Shown here piece after piece: positions 1 to 8,348 of a stretch of 64,000 bases of DNA. Source of the stretch: Symbiobacterium sp040797425 (lineage in GTDB: Bacteria > Bacillota > Sulfobacillia > Symbiobacteriales > Symbiobacteriaceae); the NCBI RefSeq assembly GCF_040797425.1, contig NZ_JBFNEH010000011.1, positions 1-64,000 of the forward strand. The letters run 5' to 3'. The notes beneath the pieces are model-generated. The model was not told the origin of the DNA. It saw nothing but the letters and a program-made list of their open reading frames with translations, and made no database searches. The stretch's first letter is position 1. Every line of letters starts with the position of its first letter. A program made the translations under genes and the position numbers.

Positions 1-62
1 CCTTTGTGCCCTTGGCTTGGCTGGCGACCGTTCCACACTTCTTGACGTAGAGCCGATCTGGC

Positions 63-91
63 TTGACGGAGGGTGCCCTCTTCGGTATAAT
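63..91 (+). promoter_or_regulatory. Promoter of the rpmH operon
   Basis: TTGACG at 63-68 and a perfect TATAAT at 86-91 are separated by 17 bases, a near-consensus sigma-A promoter. Transcription should begin near base 98, about 35 bases before the rpmH start. Confidence 0.85.
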
Positions 92-132
92 CCGCGTGTG
101 TCTTTTGTCGGACTGGTTAGGGGGTGTTCCCG

Positions 133-267
133 TTGAAGCGTACGTTCCAGCCGCACAATCGCCAGTACAAGAAGGTACACGGCTTTCGGAGCCGCATGAG
201 CACCCGGGGTGGCCGTAGAGTACTGAAGGCCCGGCGCCTGAAGGGGCGGAAGCGCTTAGCTGTCTAG
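133..267 (+). CDS. rpmH: 50S ribosomal protein L34
   Basis: Encodes a 44-residue, Arg/Lys-rich protein beginning MKRTFQPHNRQYKK and ending KGRKRLAV, the typical L34 sequence and length. L34 is a late-assembling protein of the large ribosomal subunit. The start is TTG at 133, fixed by the conserved N-terminus. It follows a strong promoter and is followed at once by a terminator hairpin, so part of the transcripts end before rnpA. In Firmicutes rpmH is the first gene on one side of oriC, which places dnaA just outside the left edge of the window. Confidence 0.97.
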   Translation: MKRTFQPHNRQYKKVHGFRSRMSTRGGRRVLKARRLKGRKRLAV

Positions 268-297
268 GCCACGACGCCATTCGTCGTGGCTCTTTTT
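268..297 (+). terminator. Terminator/attenuator between rpmH and rnpA
   Basis: GCCACGAC (268-275) pairs with GTCGTGGC (283-290) around a 7-base loop and is followed by TCTTTTT. It starts directly after the rpmH stop and probably lowers rnpA expression relative to rpmH. Confidence 0.85.
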
Positions 298-322
298 CCA
301 TCAAATCGGGGGAAGGAGAGGG

Positions 323-706
323 ATGTGCCCATCCGCGGCGAATCCCCTCCTGATGGGAATGAAGAAGGCATATCGGCTGAAGTCTCGGCTTGCGTTTCAA
401 TCGGTGTATACACACGGTCGCTCGGTGGCCAACCGGGCAGCGGTGCTCCACGCCCTGAAGCAGGAGGCGGGGGCTCCGACGCGTGTGGGTTTCGCGGCCG
501 GGCGGCGGCTGGGCAAGGCCGTCGTCCGGAACCGGGTGAAGCGCCGCTTGCGCGAGTGCGTGCGGCTTCTCTGGCCGCGCGTCCGGCCGGGCTATCACAT
601 CGTGGTGATTGGCCGGCAGGCGGCGGTGGAAATGCCGTTTCCCGAGCTTCGGCAGAAGGTTGAAGAATTGTTTGAACGAGCGGGTCTGTTGCAGCGGGAA
701 GGGTAG
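323..706 (+). CDS. rnpA: Ribonuclease P protein component
   Basis: 127 residues with the RNase P protein hallmark GKAVVRNRVKRRLRE, the RNR motif that binds the catalytic RNA, and an early LKSRLAFQSVYTHGRS segment. It assists the RNase P RNA in trimming pre-tRNA 5' ends. The ATG at 323 has the Shine-Dalgarno sequence GGAAGGAGAG a few bases upstream. Internal ATGs at 353 and 359 (MKKAYRLKSR) match the usual family start better but have no good ribosome site. It lies in the conserved rpmH-rnpA-yidD-yidC order. Confidence 0.96.
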   Translation: MCPSAANPLLMGMKKAYRLKSRLAFQSVYTHGRSVANRAAVLHALKQEAGAPTRVGFAAGRRLGKAVVRNRVKRRLRECVRLLWPRVRPGYHIVVIGRQAAVEMPFPELRQKVEELFERAGLLQREG

Positions 707-712
707 GCTGCC

Positions 713-925
713 ATGGCAAGGGTGTTGATGGCTGCGGTGCGCTTCTACCAGCGTTACCTGTCACCGCTGAAGGGCCAGCCGACGTGCCGGTTTTACCCGA
801 CCTGTTCCCAGTACGCCTACGAGGCGCTGCGCAAGTACGGGGCCCTGAAGGGCTCCTGGCTGGCCCTGCGCCGGGTGCTGCGATGCCATCCGTTTCACCC
901 GGGGGGATATGACCCCGTTCCGTGA
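713..925 (+). CDS. yidD: Membrane protein insertion efficiency factor YidD
   Basis: 70 residues containing the family signature RFYQRYLSPLKGQPTCRFYPTCSQYAYEAL, here split for length as RFYQRYLSPLKG then CRFYPTCSQYAYEAL, and ending RCHPFHPGGYDPVP. YidD is a small membrane-associated protein thought to help YidC-dependent insertion. It starts 6 bases after rnpA and precedes yidC, the standard arrangement. Confidence 0.95.
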   Translation: MARVLMAAVRFYQRYLSPLKGQPTCRFYPTCSQYAYEALRKYGALKGSWLALRRVLRCHPFHPGGYDPVP

Positions 926-967
926 TTGGGCGGTCGATGCTGAAGCTTGTTTGGGAGGTTCCCGATA

Positions 968-1633
968 TTGATCACCTCGTTGCTGGTTCCTGAATGGCTG
1001 GTCCATTCGATGACCCACGTGTTGGGCTGGCTGTTGGAGTTCACGGGGAACTACGGCCTGGCGATCATCCTGCTCACGCTGATCGTTCGCATCGTGATCT
1101 TGCCGCTGACGGTCTACCAGATGCGTTCGATGAAGAAGATGCAGGAAATTCAGCCCGTGCTGAAGTCGTTGCAGGAGAAGTACAAAGACAACCCGGAAAA
1201 GCTGAATCAGGAAATGATGGCGCTCTACCAGAAGGAGCGGGTCAACCCGTTCTCGGGATGCCTGCCCCTGCTGGTGCAGCTGCCCATTCTGTACGCGCTG
1301 TTCGCCGTCTTCCGGGAGTTCGACCCCGTGGCCTACGGCTATACCTATCAGTTCCTGTGGGCCGACCTGAGCCAGCGGGACATCCCGCTCGCGATCCTGA
1401 CCGTGGTGTCGATGCTGCTTCAGCAGTACCTGTCGGGCGTGGCGACGGACCCGAACCAGCGGATGATGACGTGGCTGATGCCCATCATGTTCGGATGGAT
1501 CGCCTTCACCATGCCCATGTCGAGTCTGGTGCTGTACTGGGTGGTTAGCACGTTCTTCGGGCTGATCCAGCAGGCGATCTACCCGGGGTTCCCCAGGCTC
1601 AAGGGCAGCCTCGGCTCGAAAGGGGAAGCGTGA
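968..1633 (+). CDS. yidC: Membrane protein insertase YidC/OxaI (SpoIIIJ type)
   Basis: About 221 residues of the short Gram-positive YidC type without the large periplasmic domain. Hydrophobic segments are visible near the N-terminus, in GLAIILLTLIVRIVILPLTV (the conserved Arg sits in the hydrophilic groove), in LLVQLPILYALFAVF, and in the C-terminal third. A charged cytoplasmic hairpin rich in KKMQEIQP and LQEKYKDNPEKL lies between. TTG 968 is preferred because GGGAGGT lies 8-9 bases upstream; a TTG at 947 is in frame. The stop overlaps the khpB start (GTGA). Confidence 0.94.
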   Translation: MITSLLVPEWLVHSMTHVLGWLLEFTGNYGLAIILLTLIVRIVILPLTVYQMRSMKKMQEIQPVLKSLQEKYKDNPEKLNQEMMALYQKERVNPFSGCLPLLVQLPILYALFAVFREFDPVAYGYTYQFLWADLSQRDIPLAILTVVSMLLQQYLSGVATDPNQRMMTWLMPIMFGWIAFTMPMSSLVLYWVVSTFFGLIQQAIYPGFPRLKGSLGSKGEA

Positions 1634-2256
1634 CGAATATGAAGAGCGTGGTACGGAGCGGTCGCACCGTCGATGAAGCGGTCATTGCTGCGCTCGAGGA
1701 ACTGGGCGTTCCGTCTGACCGGGTGACCATTGAGGTGCTGGACGAGGGGAAAGGGGGCTTCCTCGGCATCGGCGCCCGTCCCGCAACGGTGCGGGTGACC
1801 CTCAAGGAGAACCGGGCCGAACTTGTGGAGGCCTTCCTCGGTGAGGTCTGCGAGGCGATGGGCGTCGCCGTGCGGATCAAGACCCGCGAGGAGGAAGACT
1901 ATATCCACGTGGACATCAGCGGCGAGGAAGCCGGCATTCTCATCGGGCACCATGGCCAGACGCTGGACGCGCTGCAGTACCTCTGCAACCTGGTCGCCAG
2001 CCGGAGCGGGCGCCAGGGGCCCCGCATCATCCTGGATGTCGAGGGTTACCGGCAGCGCCGGGCCGAGACGCTGACCAGCCTGGCCACGCGGATGGCGGAG
2101 CGGGTGGTGAAGAGCGGCCAGCCCGCCGTCCTGGAGCCGATGAGCGCACAGGAACGCAGGGTGATCCACCTGGCCTTGCAGGATTACCCGGGAGTGACGA
2201 CGAGCAGCGAGGGACAGGAGCCGTTCCGGCGCGTGGTCATACAGAAGAAGGGCTAG
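1630..2256 (+). CDS. khpB: RNA-binding protein KhpB/Jag (Jag-N, KH, R3H)
   Basis: 208 residues: an N-terminal Jag domain (SGRTVDEAVIAALEELG), a linker with GGFLGIGARPATVRV, a central KH domain with GHHGQTLDALQYL, and a C-terminal R3H domain with PMSAQERRVIHLALQ. KhpB/Jag (SpoIIIJ-associated) pairs with KhpA to bind small RNAs and mRNAs and affects cell elongation and division. GTG 1630 overlaps the yidC stop, indicating translational coupling; an in-frame ATG lies at 1639. Confidence 0.94.
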   Translation: MTNMKSVVRSGRTVDEAVIAALEELGVPSDRVTIEVLDEGKGGFLGIGARPATVRVTLKENRAELVEAFLGEVCEAMGVAVRIKTREEEDYIHVDISGEEAGILIGHHGQTLDALQYLCNLVASRSGRQGPRIILDVEGYRQRRAETLTSLATRMAERVVKSGQPAVLEPMSAQERRVIHLALQDYPGVTTSSEGQEPFRRVVIQKKG

Positions 2257-2268
2257 TTCTGACAGAGG

Positions 2269-2302
2269 TGGCCAGGTAGCGCAGCTGCCCGGCCATTTTT
2301 CT
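2269..2302 (+). terminator. Terminator-like hairpin between khpB and mnmE
   Basis: TGGCC (2269-2273) pairs with GGCCA (2291-2295), with imperfect inner pairing, followed by TTTTTCT. It probably separates the yidC-khpB and mnmE-mnmG-rsmG transcripts, at least partly. Confidence 0.55.
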
Positions 2303-2320
2303 ATTGGAGGTGAGGATGCC

Positions 2321-3694
2321 GTGGGGGAGGATACGATCGCCGCCATCGCCACGGGGGCGGGCGAGAGCGCGATCGGGATCGTGCGGCTTAGCGGCGCCAC
2401 GGCACTGGCTGTGGCGGATCGCATCTTCCGGCCGCGGCGGGGCCGGCCGCTGAGAGACCGGCGGTCGCACACCGTGACGTACGGCTGGGTAACGACTCCG
2501 GCGGGCGAACGGGTGGACGAGGCGCTGGCCCTGGTGATGCGGGGGCCGCACTCCTATACGGGAGAGGACGTGGTGGAGCTGCAGTGCCACGGCGGCCAAT
2601 TGGCCGTGCGGCGGGTGCTGGAGCAGGCGCTGCAGGCGGGCGCCCGCCTGGCGGAGCCCGGTGAGTTCACGCGCCGGGCCTTCCTCAACGGGCGCATGGA
2701 CCTTTCGCAGGCGGAGGCCGTGATCGACCTCATCCGCGCCAAAACCGACAGGGCCATGGCTGCGGCGGTCGCACACCTGGGAGGCAGCCTGCGGGAGAGG
2801 GTGAGCGCGGTCCGGGAGCGTCTCCTGGAGATGATGGCCCACCTGGAGGCGGACATCGATTTCCCCGAACTGGAACTGGAGGTGCAGACCCGGGAGGAGG
2901 TCTCGGCCGGGTGTGCGGCCGCCCTGGCTGAAGTGGAGCGGCTGCTGGGCGGCGCACGGGCCGGCCGCATCCTGCGGGAGGGGCTGCGGGTGGTGCTGGC
3001 CGGACGGCCGAACGTGGGGAAGTCGAGCCTGCTCAACCGCCTGGTGCGGGAAAACCGGGCGATCGTGACCGCCGTCCCAGGCACCACGCGCGACGTGATC
3101 GCCGAGTGGGTGAACCTGGGCGGTGTGCCGGTACAGCTCTCGGATACGGCGGGGATCCGGCCCACCGACGATCCGGTGGAGCGGATTGGTGTGCAGCGGA
3201 CGCGGGAGGCGCTCCGGCAGGCGCATCTGGTGCTGGTGGTGATCGACTGCGGAGCAGGACTCCTGCCGGAGGACGAGGAGTGGATCGCCGAACTGCCGCC
3301 GGGCGCGGCCCGCATCGGCGTGGCGAACAAGATCGACCTGAACCCCGGCTTCCCGCTGGAGCAGTTGGCCGGCGCGCTCGGCGGCGCGCCGGTGGTGGCC
3401 GTGTCGGCGGAGCAGGGAACGGGGATCGGCGAGCTCGAGATGGCCATCGCCCGGGAGGCGGGGGCCCTCGACGCCAGTGAAGAGCTGCTGGTAAACGCCC
3501 GGCAGGCCGACGCGGTCGGGCGGGCGGCCGCCCACCTGCGGGATGCCCAGCAGACGCTGGCCGCGGGGTTCGGCGACGAACTGGTGGCCATTGATCTGCG
3601 GGCGGCGTGGATGGCCCTGGGCGAGGTGACCGGGGACACGGCGGACGAGGCCCTGCTGGACGAGATCTTCGGGCGGTTCTGCATCGGGAAGTGA
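2321..3694 (+). CDS. mnmE: tRNA uridine-5-carboxymethylaminomethyl modification GTPase MnmE
   Basis: 457 residues. An N-terminal folate-binding region (DTIAAIATGAGESAIGIVRL, SYTGEDVVELQCHGG) is followed by a helical domain, a Ras-like GTPase domain with P-loop GRPNVGKSS at residues 228-236 and DTAG, and the invariant C-terminal FCIGK. With MnmG it installs the cmnm5 group at wobble U34 of tRNAs. GTG 2321 follows GGAGGTGAGG. It nearly abuts mnmG, its partner. Confidence 0.97.
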   Translation: MGEDTIAAIATGAGESAIGIVRLSGATALAVADRIFRPRRGRPLRDRRSHTVTYGWVTTPAGERVDEALALVMRGPHSYTGEDVVELQCHGGQLAVRRVLEQALQAGARLAEPGEFTRRAFLNGRMDLSQAEAVIDLIRAKTDRAMAAAVAHLGGSLRERVSAVRERLLEMMAHLEADIDFPELELEVQTREEVSAGCAAALAEVERLLGGARAGRILREGLRVVLAGRPNVGKSSLLNRLVRENRAIVTAVPGTTRDVIAEWVNLGGVPVQLSDTAGIRPTDDPVERIGVQRTREALRQAHLVLVVIDCGAGLLPEDEEWIAELPPGAARIGVANKIDLNPGFPLEQLAGALGGAPVVAVSAEQGTGIGELEMAIAREAGALDASEELLVNARQADAVGRAAAHLRDAQQTLAAGFGDELVAIDLRAAWMALGEVTGDTADEALLDEIFGRFCIGK

Positions 3695-3699
3695 GCGCG

Positions 3700-5604
3700 A
3701 TGGGCGTGACAAAGGCGTACGACGTGATCGTGGTGGGGGCGGGCCATGCTGGCATCGAGGCCGCCCTTGCGGCTGCGCGCATGGGCATGCGCACGGCGTG
3801 CTTCACGACGAACCTGGACAACATCGGGGCCATGAACTGCAACCCGTCCATCGGGGGTCCGGCCAAGGGCCACCTGGTGCGGGAGATTGACGCCCTGGGT
3901 GGGCAAATGGGGCTGACGGCGGACGCGACGTTCCTGCAGATGCGGCTCCTGAACAGCGGGAAGGGGCCGGCCGTGCAGGCCCTGCGGGCCCAGATCGACA
4001 AGCGGGCCTACGCGTGGCAGATGCGCCTCACGCTGGAGCAGACGAGGAACCTCGACCTGAAGCAGGGCATGGTGCAGGAGATCGTGGTGGAGGACGGGCG
4101 CGTGCGGGGGGTCGTCACCGCCACGGGCCTGTTCTTCGCGGCCGGCGCCGTGGTGCTGAGTACGGGGACCTATCTCCACGGCAAGACGATCATCGGCGAG
4201 GTGCAGCGCTCGTCGGGTCCGGGCGGGCTGGCGCCGGCGGTGGGGCTGACGGCCAGCCTCGTGAAGCTGGGCTTTGCCGTGGGGCGGTTCAAGACGGGCA
4301 CCCCGCCCCGGGTGGACGGGCGGACGGTGGACTTCAGCCGGATGCAGCGACAGGACGGCGACCCCGAGCCTCTCCGATTCAGTTTCATGAGCCTGCGGGA
4401 GCCGCGGGAACAGTTGCCCTGCTGGCAGACGGGGACGACCCCGCAGAGCCACGAGCTGATCCGGCGGAACCTGCACCGGGCGCCGCTCTTCACCGGCGCG
4501 ATCCAGGGCCGGGGGCCCCGGTACTGCCCGTCGGTGGAGGACAAGGTGGTGCGCTTTGCGGATAAGGAGTCGCACCAGGTTTTCCTGGAGCCGGAGTCGC
4601 GGGAATCGTGTGAGATGTACGTGCTCGGCCTTTCCACCAGCCTCCCGGAGGAAGTGCAGATCGAACTGGTGCACACGGTGCCGGGGCTGGAAGAGGCCGA
4701 GGTCATGCGGGCGGGCTACGCCATCGAGTACGACTACGTAGTCCCCACGCAGCTGAGGCATACGCTGGAAACGAAGTTGGTGCGCGGGCTGTTCTGCGGG
4801 GGGCAGATCAACGGCACCTCGGGTTACGAGGAGGCGGCTGCGCAGGGGCTGATCGCGGGCATCAACGCGGCGCTGTACGTGCAGGGGCGTGAGCCGCTGA
4901 TCATCGACCGGTCCGAGGGCTACATCGGCGTGCTGATTGATGATCTGGTCACGAAGGGAACGCCCGAGCCGTACCGCATGCTGACGTCGCGGGCTGAGTT
5001 CCGCATGATGCTCCGGCAGGACAACGCCCATCTGCGGCTCACGGAGAAGGGCCGGCAGGTGGGGCTGGTGGACGATGCGCGCTGGGAAGCCTTCCTGGCC
5101 CTGCGGGAGGCGATCGCGGCGGAGCGGGAGCGGCTGCAGCGGACCGTGGTCGCCCCGTCGCCGCAGGTGCAGCAGGTGCTGGCGGCGGCGGGATCGACGC
5201 CCCTGCAGAGCGGCACGACCCTGGCGCAGCTGCTGCGGCGGCCGGAGGTGCGTTACCAGCACCTGGTGGCGATGGGCGAGGGCCGCGCGGACCTCGATCC
5301 GGCGGTTCGCCAGGAAGTGGAGACGCAGATCAAGTACGAGGGCTACATCGCCAAGGAGCAGCAGCAGGTGGAGCGGATGCGCCGGATGGAGGCGTGGCGC
5401 CTGCCGCCTGACCTGGACTACGCGGCGCTGACGGGGCTTTCCATGGAGGCCCGCGAGAAGCTTTCGGCGATCCGGCCGGAGACGTTGGGTCAGGCCAGCC
5501 GGATCTCCGGGGTGTCGCCGGCGGACATCGCGGTGCTGATGGTCTACCTGGAGCGGCGCAGGAGGGCCGGGCGCGACGCGAACTGCGGTGCCGGGGAGGC
5601 GTGA
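3700..5604 (+). CDS. mnmG: tRNA modification enzyme MnmG (GidA), FAD-dependent
   Basis: 634 residues. An N-terminal FAD dinucleotide motif VVGAGHAGIEAALAAARMG is followed by MNCNPSIGGPAKGHLVREID and, further on, CGGQINGTSGYEEAAAQG, all MnmG signatures. It forms the heterotetramer with MnmE for U34 modification. ATG 3700 lies 5 bases past the mnmE stop; an in-frame GTG at 3691 overlapping that stop is an alternative. The gene continues the mnmE-mnmG-rsmG operon. Confidence 0.97.
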   Translation: MGVTKAYDVIVVGAGHAGIEAALAAARMGMRTACFTTNLDNIGAMNCNPSIGGPAKGHLVREIDALGGQMGLTADATFLQMRLLNSGKGPAVQALRAQIDKRAYAWQMRLTLEQTRNLDLKQGMVQEIVVEDGRVRGVVTATGLFFAAGAVVLSTGTYLHGKTIIGEVQRSSGPGGLAPAVGLTASLVKLGFAVGRFKTGTPPRVDGRTVDFSRMQRQDGDPEPLRFSFMSLREPREQLPCWQTGTTPQSHELIRRNLHRAPLFTGAIQGRGPRYCPSVEDKVVRFADKESHQVFLEPESRESCEMYVLGLSTSLPEEVQIELVHTVPGLEEAEVMRAGYAIEYDYVVPTQLRHTLETKLVRGLFCGGQINGTSGYEEAAAQGLIAGINAALYVQGREPLIIDRSEGYIGVLIDDLVTKGTPEPYRMLTSRAEFRMMLRQDNAHLRLTEKGRQVGLVDDARWEAFLALREAIAAERERLQRTVVAPSPQVQQVLAAAGSTPLQSGTTLAQLLRRPEVRYQHLVAMGEGRADLDPAVRQEVETQIKYEGYIAKEQQQVERMRRMEAWRLPPDLDYAALTGLSMEAREKLSAIRPETLGQASRISGVSPADIAVLMVYLERRRRAGRDANCGAGEA

Positions 5605-5607
5605 CAT

Positions 5608-6348
5608 GTGGATGCACTTGAAAAGCGAGAACGGCTGACGGGCGGGCTCGCCGCGCTGGGGCTCCTGGCCGAGCCCGCGGCGGTGGATGCGGTGCTGCGC
5701 CACCTGGAGATGGTGCGCGAGTGGAACGAGCGGATGAACCTCACGGCCATCACGGCAGATGCAGACATGATCATCAAGCACGCGGTGGACTCGGCGGCCG
5801 GCTTGACGGTGGTGAAGCTGGGGGTCGGGCAGCGGGTGCTGGACGTCGGCTCCGGAGCCGGGTTCCCGGGCGTGGTCTGGAAGTGCCTCGTTCCGGGGAT
5901 CCACCTGGTGCTGCTCGAGAGCCTGAAGAAGCGGTGTGCCTTCCTCGAGGAGGTGGGTGCGGCGCTGTTCGGAGCCGCGGCGGGCGAGGAGGGCTATCAG
6001 GTGGTCTGGGGCCGGGCCGAGGACGTGGGCCGGCAACCGGGGCACCGGGAGTCGTACGACGTGGTGACGGCCCGGGCGGTGGCTGAACTGCGGGTGCTGG
6101 CCGAGTATTGCCTCCCCTTCGTGAAGGTGGGCGGGTTCTTCCTGGCGATGAAGGGGCCGGCTGTTGCGGAGGAGCTGGCCGCGGCGCAGAACGCGCTGAC
6201 CAGGCTGGGGGGAGAGGTCGCGGAGGTGCGGCAACTGGAGTTGCCCCAGGATGGGGGGCGGCGGACGCTGGTGCTGGTGCGAAAGGCGCGCTCCACCCCT
6301 CCGGGTTACCCGCGCAAGGCGGGGGTTCCCGAACGGAGGCCGCTGTAA
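5608..6348 (+). CDS. rsmG: 16S rRNA (guanine527-N7)-methyltransferase RsmG (GidB)
   Basis: 246 residues with the SAM-binding motif VLDVGSGAGFPGVVWK, an upstream NLTAIT motif (EWNERMNLTAIT), VTARAVAEL, and GGFFLAMKGP. It methylates G527 of 16S rRNA in the 530 loop. GTG 5608 is preceded by GGGGAGGCG. It is the last gene of the mnmE operon. The B. subtilis-type noc gene that usually follows is absent. Confidence 0.95.
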   Translation: MDALEKRERLTGGLAALGLLAEPAAVDAVLRHLEMVREWNERMNLTAITADADMIIKHAVDSAAGLTVVKLGVGQRVLDVGSGAGFPGVVWKCLVPGIHLVLLESLKKRCAFLEEVGAALFGAAAGEEGYQVVWGRAEDVGRQPGHRESYDVVTARAVAELRVLAEYCLPFVKVGGFFLAMKGPAVAEELAAAQNALTRLGGEVAEVRQLELPQDGGRRTLVLVRKARSTPPGYPRKAGVPERRPL

Positions 6349-6697
6349 GACGGATCAGCGAGGCTCACAGGGGGCTTAGCAGGGATTTTCGCCGCGGGCG
6401 GCAGGCAGGTATGGGGTGGGGGCAAAGTCGGATCAGCGGGGCTGTAAGCGGTTCGGAATATTTCAACATAGGCCGGGTCTTCGGGCGTGCGGAGTGGGGG
6501 CACGCCCTTCTGGTTTTGTGGAGGGCGATGGGGTGGACGCGCCGGGCGGCGCGGCCGATGACGGGTTTGGAAGCGGTGCCTGGGGAGGGCGTTGCGGGGA
6601 TGGGGCAGGAACGGTTGTCGCGGTGCCGAATCAGTTAGCAGTTGAAGGGCAGACGGCCCGGCGGCAAGCAGGCGGAGGTCGGGGAGGAGTGTCGGCA
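6349..6697. other. Intergenic region between rsmG and parA, no noc
   Basis: About 350 bases without a convincing reading frame. A 15-base near-repeat, CGGATCAGCGAGGCT at 6351 and CGGATCAGCGGGGCT at 6429, is the only clear structure. No parS-like palindrome was found here. It likely contains the parAB promoter, but I could not choose one with confidence. Confidence 0.5.
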
Positions 6698-7474
6698 GTG
6701 AGTCGCGTCATCGCAATAGCCAACCAGAAGGGTGGCGTCGGGAAGACGACCACGGCGGTGAATCTGAGCGCCTGCCTGGCCGATTTGGGCAAGCGGGTCT
6801 TGCTGATCGACGTCGACCCGCAGGGAAATGCCACGTCCGGGATCGGCATCGATCGGCGCAAGCTGAAGGTGTCAATCTATGATGTACTGATGGACGATAT
6901 GCCTCTACTGGACGCGGTGGTAGAGACGCGTGTTCGCGGGCTTTCCCTGCTTCCGGCCACCATCGACCTGGCGGGGGCCGAAATCGAGCTGGTGCCGCGG
7001 CTCTCGCGGGAGAGCCGGTTGAAGGTCGCACTGGATCCGGTTCGGGATCAGTTCGACTTCGTGCTGATGGACTGCCCGCCTTCGCTGGGGCTGCTGACGA
7101 TCAACGCACTCACGGCCGCTGATTCGATTCTGATCCCGATTCAGTGCGAGTACTACGCGCTGGAGGGTCTGACCCAGTTGATGGACACCTTCCGGCTGGT
7201 GCGGGAGGCCCTGAACCCGCGGCTGGAGGTGGAAGGCGTGGTGCTCACGATGTTCGACGGACGCACCAACCTGAGCATTCAGGTGGTGGAAGACGTCAAG
7301 CGGTTCTTCAAGGGTCAGGTGTACCGTTCGATTATTACGCGGAACGTGCGCTTGAGCGAGGCGCCGAGCCACGGGCTTCCGATCACGCTGTACGACCCGC
7401 GGTCGAAGGGCGCAGAGGCTTACATGGAGTTGGCGAGGGAGGTGATCGAGCGTGTCGAAGAAAGGGCTGGGTAG
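6698..7474 (+). CDS. parA: Chromosome partitioning ATPase ParA/Soj
   Basis: 258 residues from GTG 6698, starting MSRVIAIANQKGGVGKTTTA with the deviant Walker A motif KGGVGKTT, then LIDVDPQGNATSG and FVLMDCPPSLG (Walker B). ParA/Soj is a ParB-stimulated ATPase that moves origins and regulates DnaA. The start was chosen from GGGGAGGAG at 6681-6689 and the family N-terminus; an in-frame GTG at 6689 is possible. The 3' end overlaps parB by 23 bases, so the two are translationally coupled. Confidence 0.96.
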   Translation: MSRVIAIANQKGGVGKTTTAVNLSACLADLGKRVLLIDVDPQGNATSGIGIDRRKLKVSIYDVLMDDMPLLDAVVETRVRGLSLLPATIDLAGAEIELVPRLSRESRLKVALDPVRDQFDFVLMDCPPSLGLLTINALTAADSILIPIQCEYYALEGLTQLMDTFRLVREALNPRLEVEGVVLTMFDGRTNLSIQVVEDVKRFFKGQVYRSIITRNVRLSEAPSHGLPITLYDPRSKGAEAYMELAREVIERVEERAG

Positions 7475-8348
7475 AGGCCTGGGCGCCCTTATTCCGGAAG
7501 CGGATGTCAGTGAGCGGGGCCGCCACGGCGTGGTGGAGCTCGAGATCAACCAGATCGCGCCGAACCCGGAGCAGCCGCGCCGGGAATTCGACCAGGAGCG
7601 GCTGGAGGAACTGGCGGCGTCGATCCGGGAGCACGGAATCGTGCAACCGATTGTGGTCCGCCGCAAGGACCAGGGCTACGAGATCGTGGCGGGGGAACGG
7701 CGTTGGCGTGCGGCGCGGTTGGCCGGGCTTGACCGAGTTCCGGCTCTGGTGCGGGAGTTTACCGAGGCGGAGCGCATGGAGATCGCACTGATCGAGAACC
7801 TGCAGCGGGAAGACCTGAACCCGGTGGAGGAGGCGGAGGCGTACCGTTCCTTGATCGAGGCGCACGGGCTGACGCAGGAGGCGCTGGCGAAGCGCCTCGG
7901 CCGGAGCCGTTCGCAGGTGGCGAACACGCTTCGCCTGCTGCAGTTGGAGCCGTCGGTGCAGGAGGAAGTGCGCCAGGGCAGGATCTCGATGGGACACGCG
8001 AAGGTTCTGCTGGGTGTCGGCGATGCAGACCGGCAGAAGGCGCTGGCCGAGCGGGTGGTGCGGGAGCAGCTGTCCGTGCGGCAACTGGAGGAGTTGGTGG
8101 CAAGGCAGGAGCGGAGGGTGCCGCGGAAGCCGGCTGTGCGGCAGAAGCTGCCCCCTGACCTGATGGCGGTGGAGAAGAGGCTCCGGGAGCAGTTCGGCAC
8201 CCCGGTTCGGCTGCGGTGGTCCGGGGACAGGGGGAAGGTCGAGATCACGTTCTTTGGCGAGGACGGCCTGAACCGGCTCCTGGAGGCGTTCGGAATGGGG
8301 GCGCGGGAGCCGCAGCCCAGGCCCCCGCGGGAGCCGTTCCGGGTGTAG
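7452..8348 (+). CDS. parB: Chromosome partitioning protein ParB/Spo0J
   Basis: 298 residues. The N-terminus MSKKGLGRGLGALIP is the ParA-contact peptide. An NPEQPRREFD box and the CTP-binding motif GERRWRAARLAG follow, then the helix-turn-helix ALAKRLGRSRSQVANTLRLL and a C-terminal dimerisation region. ParB is a parS-loaded CTPase clamp that spreads along DNA and recruits SMC. GTG 7452 lies inside the parA 3' end. The first parS site begins on the base after the TAG stop, and 23 more follow. Confidence 0.97.
   Translation: MSKKGLGRGLGALIPEADVSERGRHGVVELEINQIAPNPEQPRREFDQERLEELAASIREHGIVQPIVVRRKDQGYEIVAGERRWRAARLAGLDRVPALVREFTEAERMEIALIENLQREDLNPVEEAEAYRSLIEAHGLTQEALAKRLGRSRSQVANTLRLLQLEPSVQEEVRQGRISMGHAKVLLGVGDADRQKALAERVVREQLSVRQLEELVARQERRVPRKPAVRQKLPPDLMAVEKRLREQFGTPVRLRWSGDRGKVEITFFGEDGLNRLLEAFGMGAREPQPRPPREPFRV

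Noticed and set aside
2554..6234. Very long minus-strand frame opposite mnmE-mnmG-rsmG, and similar ones at 16631-19138, 28750-30849 and 60593-62359
   Set aside because: Antisense shadows of well-recognised genes in GC-rich DNA, rich in Arg/His/Pro, with no family features.
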